A stretch of DNA of 64,000 bases from RHLJ01 sp965247355 (GTDB lineage: Bacteria; Bacteroidota; Rhodothermia; Balneolales; Balneolaceae): the NCBI GenBank assembly GCA_965247355.1, contig OZ252011.1, positions 1,612,001-1,676,000 on the forward strand, given 5' to 3'. Below the pieces are notes generated by a model, which saw only the letters and a list, made by a program, of their open reading frames with translations, searched no databases and was not told where the DNA came from. Both the position numbers and the translations under genes were made by a program. Shown piece after piece: positions 47,618 through 56,862 of the stretch (its first letter is position 1; every line of letters begins with the position of its first letter).

Positions 47618-48235
47618 ATGCTAAAAATTGTACTGGCTTCACAAAGCCCTAGACGGAAAAAATTACTTACTCAATTAGGCCTGATATTTGAAATTATTCC
47701 TAGTTCAATAGAAGAAGTTATTACCTCAAACAGACCCGTAGATATTGTTAAAGAGCTTTCTCTTCAAAAAGCTAATGATATTTCCAGTCGAGTTACTAAC
47801 TCTCTGGTGATTGGGGCAGACACCATTGTTGTTAAAGACAGAGAAATTTTAGGGAAACCTACTGATGAAGCTGATGCGATAAACATGCTTTCTAATCTTA
47901 GTGGAGAGGCTCATTCCGTGTTTACCGGGGTAAGTTTTGTGATTACTGATAGCAATAAGGAAACCGTTTCCCAATATAGTTTTTTTGAGGAAACCAAAGT
48001 TTGGTTTAGTACGTTGAGTGAAAACGAGATTCGATCTTATGTTGCCACAGGCAGCCCAATGGACAAAGCCGGATCTTACGGAATCCAGGACGACTGGGGT
48101 TCTGTATTTGTAGAACGTATTGAAGGTGACTATTATAACGTTGTCGGTTTTCCGTTAAATCGTTTTTACCGGGAATTGAAAAAATTTCAGCCTGATTTAT
48201 TGAACTCTGTGGTAATACCCACTCATTCACTATGA
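47618..48235 (+). CDS. maf: Maf-family nucleoside triphosphate pyrophosphatase
   Basis: A 205-residue enzyme that hydrolyses non-canonical or modified nucleoside triphosphates. The N-terminus has the Maf signature SQSPRRKKLL (8-17), followed by GADTIVVKDREILGKP and the C-terminal YGIQDDWGSVFVERIEGDYYNVVGFPLNRFY. It is of the usual length. Its last bases overlap the TPR gene start by 4 bp, indicating coupling. A second house-cleaning enzyme, MazG, is encoded 3.2 kb downstream on the same strand. Confidence 0.95.
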   Translation: MLKIVLASQSPRRKKLLTQLGLIFEIIPSSIEEVITSNRPVDIVKELSLQKANDISSRVTNSLVIGADTIVVKDREILGKPTDEADAINMLSNLSGEAHSVFTGVSFVITDSNKETVSQYSFFEETKVWFSTLSENEIRSYVATGSPMDKAGSYGIQDDWGSVFVERIEGDYYNVVGFPLNRFYRELKKFQPDLLNSVVIPTHSL

Positions 48236-50127
48236 AAAGAATATTTCTTTTATTTTTTACACTCTTGTTATTTGCTACCTCTACTCTGGTAGAGGCACAA
48301 TCGAATAACGAATTTCAGATTGCTAACCGCTTAATGCAACAGCAACGCTATGACGATGCGCTGCCTATTCTTAAAAGAATCAATTCACAAAATCCTGATA
48401 TTTTCTTGTTTTTTGATCGACTTGTAGAATGCCATATTCAACTCAAACAATACGACAATGCACTTGCACTAGTAGAGGAGAATATCAAAAATAAAAGAAA
48501 TATCCCTGAGTCTAATATACTATTAGGAGAATTATACCATTTCAAGGAAGATACCTCCAAAGCCTTTGAAATATGGGAGCGTAATCTTCAACAATATGCA
48601 AATCAGTTGCAGCTTTATCTAAATACTGCGAATGCTATGATGGATCGCCGCGAGTATACCAAAGCAATAGAAGTGTATAGAAAAGGTCGGGTTGTTTTTA
48701 ATAATGCACAGCTTTTTATGTCTGACATCCCGAATGCATATATGCAGGCCGGTGAGTATGAAAATGCAATTGGGGAATGGTTGAATCTGGTTAAACAAAA
48801 CCCTCAGCAAAGCTCGGGAATCCAGCGTATGCTTTTACGCTATAATGATCCCATTCTTTACGATATTGCCATTCTCGAGCTTGGAGATGAATTGGATAAT
48901 ATGTCCTTGAATGATCCTTCTTATACTCCATTTTATGAGCTACAGATATGGCTTCTACTCGAGAACAAGTTGTATAGAAGAGCATATAGTTCTGCCAAAG
49001 AATATGAGGAACGAACTTCTAATTATAACTTTACCTTATTTAATGTAGGTCGGCAACTTGGCGAGAATAATGAGTTTGAACTCGCTCTTTCTGCATTTGA
49101 GTACTATTCTGAAAACTCCTTTGGTGAAATTAAATGGCGTGCGGATGAGGAAAAAGCTACCATATTTACACAATGGGCTAAATATCTCGATGATTACAGT
49201 CTCGACTTCAATAATATAAGGGATAGCCTTTTTAAAGAAGCCTCTGAAATTTTGGATGAATTGATTGAACAAACACAGACGTATAGCCGAATTGATCAGG
49301 TATATTTAAAAAAAGCAGAACTTGCGCTCGATTTTGTATTTGATTTAGAAGCCGCTAAAGAAGTGACTAAGAGATTGAAGAGCCTGCCTAATATGTATGA
49401 AACTGCTGAAGCTAGTTATCTTGATGGTCGGATTTTCCTTGCGCAAAATGAATATACTTCTGCACGAATATCACTTACCCGAAGTAACAAAAAAGCTGAG
49501 GTTGGAGACCTTGCAGAAAAAACACGCTATTTTCTGGCTTTAACTGATTTTTATGCCGGTGATTTCGAATTCGCTAAAATACAGCTTAAGACTTTGGGGC
49601 GACAAAATACCTCTTATTATGCGAATGATGCCCTCGAACTCAGGTTATGGGTTCAGGAAGGCCTTGCCGCTGATACTACCGGTTCTTACTTAAGTACATT
49701 TGCTGATGCTCATTTTAACTTAAAAACGGGTAAAAAGGAAAAAGCAGAAGAACAGTTTTTTGCAATTGCCAGCTCAAATGATCCAACTCCTTTTAAAGAT
49801 GATTCTTTTGTATTACTCTCAAAAATCAACAATGCAAATTCTACAGAATTTTTTATCAAACTCTCTGGTTTCTTAGAACAGTCACAAGCTATTTCTATTA
49901 AGGAAAGACTTTTATGGGAGCGTGCTAAAGCCGCCGAGCTTGCTTATGAAGCATATAACCAGTATGAATCTTTAGCCCCTAAAGATGACTATGAAAATCT
50001 TCCTTTTGAAATAACCACACATACACTGATCCAGAACTACGAAGAGCTTATCCTTGAATTTCCACAAGGTTTTTATGCTCCATTCGCTCGAAAAAGATTG
50101 TCCGAATTACCTAAAGCTACCTCCTGA
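48232..50127 (+). CDS. Exported tetratricopeptide-repeat protein
   Basis: A 631-residue protein with a signal peptide (residues 1-24, TLVEAQS) and a long array of TPR-like helix pairs. Examples are ANRLMQQQRYDDALPILKRI, LVECHIQLKQYDNALALVEEN, EYTKAIEVYRKG and AGEYENAIGEWLNL. No enzyme domain is visible. The likely role is scaffolding in the periplasm. It overlaps maf by 4 bp and ends 1 bp before the next start, so at least these three genes form one transcript. Confidence 0.88.
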   Translation: MKRIFLLFFTLLLFATSTLVEAQSNNEFQIANRLMQQQRYDDALPILKRINSQNPDIFLFFDRLVECHIQLKQYDNALALVEENIKNKRNIPESNILLGELYHFKEDTSKAFEIWERNLQQYANQLQLYLNTANAMMDRREYTKAIEVYRKGRVVFNNAQLFMSDIPNAYMQAGEYENAIGEWLNLVKQNPQQSSGIQRMLLRYNDPILYDIAILELGDELDNMSLNDPSYTPFYELQIWLLLENKLYRRAYSSAKEYEERTSNYNFTLFNVGRQLGENNEFELALSAFEYYSENSFGEIKWRADEEKATIFTQWAKYLDDYSLDFNNIRDSLFKEASEILDELIEQTQTYSRIDQVYLKKAELALDFVFDLEAAKEVTKRLKSLPNMYETAEASYLDGRIFLAQNEYTSARISLTRSNKKAEVGDLAEKTRYFLALTDFYAGDFEFAKIQLKTLGRQNTSYYANDALELRLWVQEGLAADTTGSYLSTFADAHFNLKTGKKEKAEEQFFAIASSNDPTPFKDDSFVLLSKINNANSTEFFIKLSGFLEQSQAISIKERLLWERAKAAELAYEAYNQYESLAPKDDYENLPFEITTHTLIQNYEELILEFPQGFYAPFARKRLSELPKATS

Positions 50128-50128
50128 T

Positions 50129-51394
50129 ATGAAGAATATTTTACTCACCAGCTTACTTGGAATATTGATTAGTATGAGTACTGTCGCTCAGCAACAGGTA
50201 CTTATTCCAATGGATGCAACCCAAACCGATCACCTTAAAGCGTATGGAGTAGTATTCAATCATATTGTGGATGGATACCCTGCAAAATGGTTATTAAATT
50301 ATCGAGGTGGCTCTTTTATGGCTGTTGTTGATAATGATATCGTTCGAAAAGCCAGATTAAGAAATGTTCAACTTCAGCTTGTGAGCGCTTCCGAAGCTGC
50401 TTCTATTGTAGCAACTGTAGAATCCGAAGGATCAAATACTTCTGTCGTCAATCTTGAAAAGGCGCCCAAAATAGCAGTCTATACTCCCGATCAGGCTTTG
50501 CCCTGGGATGATGCCGTTACTCTGGCACTCACTTATGCAGAAGTAGAATACGATAAAATTTGGGATGTTGAAGTATTGGAAGGGCAACTGGAACAATATG
50601 ACTGGCTACATCTTCACCATGAAGATTTTACCGGTCAATATGGTAAGTTTTGGGCCAGATATAGAAGTACGCCCTGGTATATCACTCAGGTTCGCCAGAT
50701 GGAAGCTATGGCTAAAGAGTTGGGCTTTTCTAAGGTGAGCGACCAAAAGAAACAGGTAGCACAAGTGATTAAAGAATATGTTGGGAATGGCGGATTCTTA
50801 TTTGCAATGTGTTCAGGTACCGACACCTTTGATATCGCATTAGCATCTCAGGGAATTGATATCGCCTCTAGTCAGTTTGATGGTGATCCTGTTGATCCGA
50901 ATGCAAAAGATAATCTGGATTACAGTCAAACCTTCGCTTTCGAAGACTTCACCATAAGCCTTGATCCTTACGAATACGAGCATGCAGATATTGATGTACC
51001 CGTTGCAATCAGAGAAATTGACCAAAGTCTCGATTTCTTTACGCTTTTTGAATTCTCTGCAAAATGGGATCCCGTTCCAACTATGCTCACACAAAATCAT
51101 GTAAGTAGCGTACGTGGATTTTATGGTCAGACGACTGCTTTCAGAAGTGAAAAAGTAAAGTCTTCGGTAGTCAACCTAGCTGAGTCACCCGGGAGAAATC
51201 AAGTAAAATATTTACATGGAAATTATGGAACTGGAACATTCACCTTTTATGCTGGTCATGATCCTGAGGATTATACTCATCATGTAAATGACCCGCCTAC
51301 TGATTTAGCACTTCATCCAAATAGTCCGGGATATCGACTAATTCTCAATAATATCCTCTTCCCTGCTGCCAAAAAGAAAAAGAGAAAAACCTAA
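50129..51394 (+). CDS. Secreted protein of the family often mislabelled asparagine synthetase B
   Basis: Met at 50129 is chosen because it starts a good signal peptide (MKNILLTSLLGILISMSTVAQQ) and lies directly after the TPR gene; the open frame extends into that gene. The 421-residue protein begins its mature part with LIPMDATQTDHLKAYGVVF and WLLNYRGGSF, followed by VNLEKAPKIAVYTPD and LHLHHEDFTG. Databases often call such Bacteroidota proteins asparagine synthetase B, but the class II amidotransferase Cys2 and the ATP-binding synthetase domain are absent. The fold of residues 130-400 resembles a ThuA-like/GATase1 domain (FLFAMCSGTDTFD). Function is unknown. Confidence 0.8.
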   Translation: MKNILLTSLLGILISMSTVAQQQVLIPMDATQTDHLKAYGVVFNHIVDGYPAKWLLNYRGGSFMAVVDNDIVRKARLRNVQLQLVSASEAASIVATVESEGSNTSVVNLEKAPKIAVYTPDQALPWDDAVTLALTYAEVEYDKIWDVEVLEGQLEQYDWLHLHHEDFTGQYGKFWARYRSTPWYITQVRQMEAMAKELGFSKVSDQKKQVAQVIKEYVGNGGFLFAMCSGTDTFDIALASQGIDIASSQFDGDPVDPNAKDNLDYSQTFAFEDFTISLDPYEYEHADIDVPVAIREIDQSLDFFTLFEFSAKWDPVPTMLTQNHVSSVRGFYGQTTAFRSEKVKSSVVNLAESPGRNQVKYLHGNYGTGTFTFYAGHDPEDYTHHVNDPPTDLALHPNSPGYRLILNNILFPAAKKKKRKT

Positions 51395-51470
51395 AGAAAT
51401 TCTGAATTATGGATCTTGAATTAGTAGCTTCAAATTCAAAATCCATAATCTTTAATTTATAATTTCATAA

Positions 51471-52238
51471 ATGAAGCCAAGCAGGAAGTTTGAGGATCTC
51501 GTTGAACTCGTTGCCATTTTAAGGAAAGAGTGTCCCTGGGATCGAAAACAAACCCATCTATCCATAAAAGATAACCTCATAGAAGAGGCTTATGAAGCCA
51601 TTGAGGCGTTAGATAATGATGACTTTGACGAGTTCGAAAAAGAGTTAGGAGACCTGCTACTACATGTAGTTTTTCATAGCAATATGGCCAGTGAAACTAA
51701 TACATTCGAAATAGGAGATGTGATTTACACATTGATGGATAAGCTGATTCGTCGTCACCCACATGTGTTTGGTGAAACTGTTGTTAAGGGTGAGGAACAG
51801 GTTGCGGAAAACTGGGAAAATATCAAACTGAAAGAAGGTAAAAAGTCTACCTTGGATGGATTACCGACTGCCCTTCCAGCTCTTATCAGGGCACAACGTA
51901 TGCAGGAAAAAGCAGCAAATGTTGGTTTCGATTGGTCTGAATGGAGACAAGCCTGGGAAAAACTCGAAGAAGAAATTCTTGAGTTTAAACAAACTCTGGA
52001 GCATGGAAATAGAGAGAGATCTGCCGATGAATTCGGAGATGTACTTTTCTCCATGGTAAATGTTGCTCGTTTTTTTGATTTGGTAGCTGAAGACAGCCTA
52101 AGAAAAACAAATCGGAAATTTGAGTATCGTTTCCGATTTGTGGAAAAAAAATTGAGAGAACAAGGTAAAGCCCTCAAAGACTCATCCCTCGAAGAAATGG
52201 ATGCATTGTGGGAGTTATCAAAAAAAGAAATTTATTGA
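51471..52238 (+). CDS. mazG: Nucleoside triphosphate pyrophosphohydrolase MazG
   Basis: A 255-residue all-alpha NTP pyrophosphohydrolase with two MazG domains. The first has the metal-binding motif EEAYEAIEALDNDD...EKELGDLLLHVVFH (about 39-70) and the CPWDRKQTH signature. The second has EEILEFKQT and DEFGDVLFSMVNVARF. MazG degrades abnormal nucleotides and, in some bacteria, modulates (p)ppGpp. It follows the previous gene by 76 bp. Confidence 0.95.
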   Translation: MKPSRKFEDLVELVAILRKECPWDRKQTHLSIKDNLIEEAYEAIEALDNDDFDEFEKELGDLLLHVVFHSNMASETNTFEIGDVIYTLMDKLIRRHPHVFGETVVKGEEQVAENWENIKLKEGKKSTLDGLPTALPALIRAQRMQEKAANVGFDWSEWRQAWEKLEEEILEFKQTLEHGNRERSADEFGDVLFSMVNVARFFDLVAEDSLRKTNRKFEYRFRFVEKKLREQGKALKDSSLEEMDALWELSKKEIY

Positions 52239-52609
52239 GAAGCGTAAGCATTGAAATTAAATGTGCATATCTGAAGCTAATATGAACTTTTTCCCTTTTA
52301 CTTAATTCTTTAATGTTTCCACAATTACCGATATATAAACAATCAATCCTATCGTGTATAATTGATAAAACTTTATCAAATCTTCATGTAAAAAACGTTC
52401 CATTAGCTATAAGGACAAAACCTTTGCGTTTCAAGATAAAAGTGGACTTTTGTATTTATAAAATTCCCTGTGTTTCATTACCTTTATCTCCCTTCTCAAT
52501 TTTTTCTGGGAAGAAATTTTCGGCGAAAAAAATTTGTTGGTAGAATAGAATAAGGGATGGTCATCAAATTCCACTAACAACGCTATAACAATTTAAAAAG
52601 GAAGTACTA
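52239..52609. other. Gap upstream of citrate synthase
   Basis: This 371-bp AT-rich gap contains no convincing gene; a 76-codon plus-strand frame within it has a composition unlike coding sequence and no clear ribosome-binding site. It holds a perfect palindrome at 52362-52379 and, just before the citrate synthase start, a good Shine-Dalgarno sequence (AAGGAAG, near 52600). It probably contains the citrate synthase promoter and 5' untranslated region. Confidence 0.55.
52362..52379. promoter_or_regulatory. Perfect palindrome TTGATAAA-AC-TTTATCAA upstream of citrate synthase
   Basis: Two 8-bp arms separated by two bases form an 18-bp operator-like palindrome, about 230 bp before the citrate synthase start. 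The outer TTGAT/ATCAA halves recall FNR/CRP-type sites, but the spacing is 8 rather than 4 bases, so it is not a standard FNR site. Confidence 0.42.
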
Positions 52610-53779
52610 ATGTCGACGGACTTACATACAGGCTTTGACGAAACTAAATACCCTCATATAAATAAAGGACTTGATGGTATTGTTGCATTTTCCACTACCA
52701 AAAGTTTCATAGATGGATCGGTAGGAGAGCTTATTTATTCCGGATATAATATCGACACTCTTGCAGAAAATGCTACCTTTGAAGAAGTATGCTTTTTACT
52801 TTGGAATGACCGGCTCCCAAACTCAGAAGAACTAAAAGATCTTCAAAACGCCCTTATTAAAGAACGTAATATTCCTGAGGTAGTAGTGGATTACCTCAAC
52901 AATACTGCGAAAGATGCCGAACCTATGGCCGTACTTCAATCAGCTGTTTCTATGTTGGCTGACTTTGACCCTACAAAAGGGAAGTTTGATAGCGAATTAT
53001 TCATGAATCAAGCTATCGCACTTACTGCAAAAATTCCTACCATAATCGCTGCTTATGATCGTGCGCGCAAAGGAAAAGCTATGTTAGCTCCACTTAACCA
53101 TGGTAGCACAGCTTTCAATTTTCTTTATATGTTGAATGGTGAAGAGCCGGGTACTCAAGCTGAGAAGACCATGGATCTTTGTTTAATTCTACATGCTGAA
53201 CATGGAATGAATGCTTCAACTTTTACTTGCCGAACTGTATGTGCAACCATGAGTGATATTTATTCCGCTACAGCTGCTGCAATTGGAGCGCTGAAAGGTC
53301 CCCTTCATGGTGGAGCAAATACAGCGGTAATGAACACACTCCTCGAATTAGAAGAGCAGGGTGAAGATGCTGATGCTGTAGCATTCACTAAAAACAAGCT
53401 CGCTAATAAAGAAAAAATCATGGGCTTTGGTCACCGAGTTTATAAGACTTTTGATCCACGTGGACGGCACCTTCAAAAAATGGCTCAGGCTCTTTCCGAA
53501 GAAACTGGTCATGAGGAATTGTATCGCTGGTCCATGGATATGCTAAATACTATGAAGTCTGAGAAGAATATTGATCCTAATGTCGATTTCTTTTCTGCAA
53601 CTGTTTATTACTCCATTGGTATCCAACCAGACCTTTATACCTGCATTTTCACAATGAGTAGAATTTCAGGCTGGACAGGACATTTCATGGAACAGGCTGC
53701 TAATAACCGCCTGATTCGCCCGAGAGCACTTTATGTAGGTGAGAAAAATCTGGATTGGACTCCTGTAGAAGATCGATAA
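52610..53779 (+). CDS. gltA: Citrate (Si)-synthase
   Basis: A 389-residue enzyme that joins oxaloacetate and acetyl-CoA at the entry of the TCA cycle. Catalytic residues are visible as H233 (KGPLHGGAN), H275 (MGFGHRVYK) and D326 (PNVDFFSA). The length fits the short, dimeric Gram-positive-type (CitZ-like) citrate synthases rather than the roughly 430-residue NADH-inhibited E. coli type. AAGGAAG lies 8 bp before the ATG. The gene has a long upstream region of its own and ends 0 bp from the stop of the convergent kinase. Confidence 0.96.
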   Translation: MSTDLHTGFDETKYPHINKGLDGIVAFSTTKSFIDGSVGELIYSGYNIDTLAENATFEEVCFLLWNDRLPNSEELKDLQNALIKERNIPEVVVDYLNNTAKDAEPMAVLQSAVSMLADFDPTKGKFDSELFMNQAIALTAKIPTIIAAYDRARKGKAMLAPLNHGSTAFNFLYMLNGEEPGTQAEKTMDLCLILHAEHGMNASTFTCRTVCATMSDIYSATAAAIGALKGPLHGGANTAVMNTLLELEEQGEDADAVAFTKNKLANKEKIMGFGHRVYKTFDPRGRHLQKMAQALSEETGHEELYRWSMDMLNTMKSEKNIDPNVDFFSATVYYSIGIQPDLYTCIFTMSRISGWTGHFMEQAANNRLIRPRALYVGEKNLDWTPVEDR

Positions 53780-56713
53780 TTAGTTACTCAATTCGCTTTC
53801 TAGTTGATTTTTAGAAGCCCATGTTTTCATTTCAGAGGGAGTAAATTTTAATTCAAAAAGTGTTCCGCCTTCAGAAGTCCAATTTACTTCTCCATTTAAT
53901 TGATCTGCAAGACTGTGAATTAAAGTAACTCCAAGTGAATCTTTTCTTATTTTATCAAAATCCTTTGGTAAACCAATTCCTGTATCCTTTACTGTAAAAA
54001 TCACTTCTTCGTCTTTTTTTCTCACATCCAATGTTATTGAGCCATTCATCTCTCCTGGAAAAGCATACTTAAATGAATTGGTAATCAATTCATTAGCTAA
54101 AATGCCAAAAGGAACTGCTTGATTTACGTTTAAAGTAACTTCATCCCCTTTTAGAATAATATCAATCTCTTTTCCGGTGTTCTTGAATGTTTTCTGAATA
54201 TCGGCTAATAAATCCTTTAAATAGGATTTCATTTCGATACTAGTAAACAAATTTGTCTGGTATAGTTTCTCGTGAATGGTGGCAATTGATTGAATTCTTG
54301 CTTGAGATTCATTGAAGATTTGGACTACGTTCTCATCATCCATACTCATGGCCTGTAGGGCAAACAGTCCTGAAATTACTGCCAGATTATTCTTCACACG
54401 ATGATGTATTTCTTTGATTAGCACTTCCTTTTCCTTAAGAGAAACCTCCAATTGTTGCTGATACTCAAGAATATGAGTAATGTCTGAAGCCGTACCTGTA
54501 CAACCAACAATATTTCCATCTACATCCCGCATTGGATATGCTTTAGCGGATAAATACCTGTAACTTCCATCTTTTCTAATCATGGTAAGATCAAAATTAT
54601 CATAACTTTTGCCATGTATTACACCCGAATGAATCTGAACCGTTTCTTCCACTTTTTCTGGATGGATATGAGGCACAAAAGAAGTACCAATTAACTCATC
54701 CGGAGAAAAGCCAAGTATCTTTTCACTAGCACTGTTAACAAAATTGAAATTTCCGTCCGGATCTATTCTCCAGATCAAATCTTTAGAAGCCTCAACAAGG
54801 TTTCTATATTTTCTTTCACTACTTACTAAAGCAATCTCAACTTTCTTTTGCTCGGTAATGTCTTCAATCAGAAGCATCAATTTTTCGACATTGCCATCAT
54901 TATCTTTAATCGGAGTAATATACTCTCTAAGAACAATAGGTTTGCCGTGCTTAGTGTGTCGATTAATCTCAATTAACTTAGTTTCTCTCTTCTCGTAAAC
55001 TTCCTTAATGTATGCTTTAGCTTCATCGATATTATCTTCATTAGTGTAAGGAAGTATTTTCCCTTTCACCTCTTCATTCTTCCAACCAAATATTAACTCA
55101 CAATGTGAATTCCATACATCAAGCACATAACCATTCAGATCAACAGTAATAACGCCAATCGGAGCTGAATTAATAAGTGTTCTTAATAAGGTATTTGTTT
55201 GAATTAAATCACTTTCATATTTGGCCTTTTCAGTAACATCATTTATCAATATTAATCTTCCCTTAACCCCATCTAAACTTATTGATTTCCAATGGATATC
55301 AACTTGTATAAGCTCCCCATTTTTTTTCTGATGGGTGGCTCTTACGGGTTTGATACTCTCATCTAGTTCAAACCTGTTATTTTTCTTTATTATTTTTTTA
55401 TAAAACTCAATCTCACTTTCAGGTCGAATTTGAAAAGTGGTCATTTTTAATAATTCTTCTTTAGAATACCCATATAAATCTAGCGCAGTTGAATTCGCAT
55501 CAATTATTTGATTTGAACCATCTTCCTTAATTATTAATAGTGGGTTAGGATTATTTTCAAATAAAAATCGGTAGGTTTGCTCTCTTTTTTCTCTTTCGAT
55601 TTCTTCTTCCCTCTCAATGGTTATATCCCTCAAAGACCCAAACAATTTTACAGTTTTGCCATTTACCACGAGTGGATCGAACGTAACCCGCACCCATTTT
55701 TCAGTTCCTCTTGCGCCAATAAACCGAAGTTTTAAGTCTTTGGGATTGAAGTTTTTAATAGCGTCCTGTATCGCCTCTCTAAGTACCGGCTGGTCATCAG
55801 GGTGATAGAAAGCAATTGTTTCCTCTGGTGATCTTTCCCTGAGATCATCATCCAGCTCATAAATTTCAAAAACCTTTGGGCTTCCCTTCAAACTATTATT
55901 AGCGATGATGTATTCCCATCCACCAACACCTGCACTTTTACTTGTTTGCTCTAAGAATGATTTATTGAGCAGCAGATCTGAAATATCCTGAATAGAAGAA
56001 ATCACATATACTTCTCCATTGACTTTCTCAACGGTTGAAGAACTCATTATATCTACATAAGAACCATCTTTACGTACTTCAATATATTTGTTAGGTTCAG
56101 ATTCAGCTCCACCTTTTCTAATAAAGTTGTTATAAGCTTCTACTTCTTTCTCTCTGATTTCTGCCGGGGTAACCAGAGAAAGATCACTTCCCAGGAGCTC
56201 CTCTTCTGAATAACCTACAATTTCACAATACCTTTTATTAACACGTATTATCTTTCGATCTCCATTAGTAATACGAATACCAAGCATTGAATTAAATAAG
56301 GCATCCAGAAAAAAATCGTTTTTATCTTTTTCCTTTTTTGCTTGATAGGCATTGATTTCACGGTATATGGCCGGAACAAGCCTTGTAAGATTGTCTTTTA
56401 ACACATAATCCTTTGCCCCCATCAAAACTGCATCAATTGCAGCTTCATCAGGAACGGTGCCCGATACAAGAATTATTGGTGTACCTATATTCTTTTCTTT
56501 AAAGAAATTAATGACATCAAGGCCCGTAAAACCCGGCAAACTATAATCTGAGATGATTATATCAAACTCCTGCTCTTCTACCATAGATTCTACTTCTTGT
56601 AATGAATCTGTAATAAAAGATTTATGCGTCAACCCTCCCTTCTTAATTTCTCTGCTAAGCAGTTCTGCATCAAAGGGGTTATCCTCTATAAATAAAATAT
56701 TCAATTCACCCAT
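53780..56713 (-). CDS. Response-regulator/multi-PAS/HisKA_2 sensor kinase
   Basis: A 977-residue cytoplasmic signalling protein without membrane segments. Order of domains: an N-terminal receiver (1-120, phosphoacceptor D56 in IIISDYSLPG), then five PAS domains (about 130-245, 245-370, 380-500, 505-625, 635-755). A HisKA_2/HWE-type dimerisation domain follows with H770 in EIHHRVKNN, then an HATPase domain (NELITNSFKYAFPG; VKDTGIGLP). Receiver-first kinases of this sort are usually soluble and phosphorylated by another kinase. No cognate regulator gene is nearby, so it is an orphan. Confidence 0.93.
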   Translation of the reverse strand: MGELNILFIEDNPFDAELLSREIKKGGLTHKSFITDSLQEVESMVEEQEFDIIISDYSLPGFTGLDVINFFKEKNIGTPIILVSGTVPDEAAIDAVLMGAKDYVLKDNLTRLVPAIYREINAYQAKKEKDKNDFFLDALFNSMLGIRITNGDRKIIRVNKRYCEIVGYSEEELLGSDLSLVTPAEIREKEVEAYNNFIRKGGAESEPNKYIEVRKDGSYVDIMSSSTVEKVNGEVYVISSIQDISDLLLNKSFLEQTSKSAGVGGWEYIIANNSLKGSPKVFEIYELDDDLRERSPEETIAFYHPDDQPVLREAIQDAIKNFNPKDLKLRFIGARGTEKWVRVTFDPLVVNGKTVKLFGSLRDITIEREEEIEREKREQTYRFLFENNPNPLLIIKEDGSNQIIDANSTALDLYGYSKEELLKMTTFQIRPESEIEFYKKIIKKNNRFELDESIKPVRATHQKKNGELIQVDIHWKSISLDGVKGRLILINDVTEKAKYESDLIQTNTLLRTLINSAPIGVITVDLNGYVLDVWNSHCELIFGWKNEEVKGKILPYTNEDNIDEAKAYIKEVYEKRETKLIEINRHTKHGKPIVLREYITPIKDNDGNVEKLMLLIEDITEQKKVEIALVSSERKYRNLVEASKDLIWRIDPDGNFNFVNSASEKILGFSPDELIGTSFVPHIHPEKVEETVQIHSGVIHGKSYDNFDLTMIRKDGSYRYLSAKAYPMRDVDGNIVGCTGTASDITHILEYQQQLEVSLKEKEVLIKEIHHRVKNNLAVISGLFALQAMSMDDENVVQIFNESQARIQSIATIHEKLYQTNLFTSIEMKSYLKDLLADIQKTFKNTGKEIDIILKGDEVTLNVNQAVPFGILANELITNSFKYAFPGEMNGSITLDVRKKDEEVIFTVKDTGIGLPKDFDKIRKDSLGVTLIHSLADQLNGEVNWTSEGGTLFELKFTPSEMKTWASKNQLESELSN

Positions 56714-56862
56714 TCAACTTTCCCTATTCCCATCAACATACATAACTCAAAATAACTATTAATGAGTAGTTGCTCCCCACATATAAATAAACTCTAACTA
56801 TGTTTACATAACTCTAATTTAATCTAACAGTTTTTGCCTGATACACAATTTCGAAAAAGAAA

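Noticed and set aside
52313..52543. 76-codon plus-strand frame between mazG and citrate synthase
   Set aside because: Composition is unlike neighbouring proteins, there is no ribosome-binding site, and it covers the likely promoter of citrate synthase.
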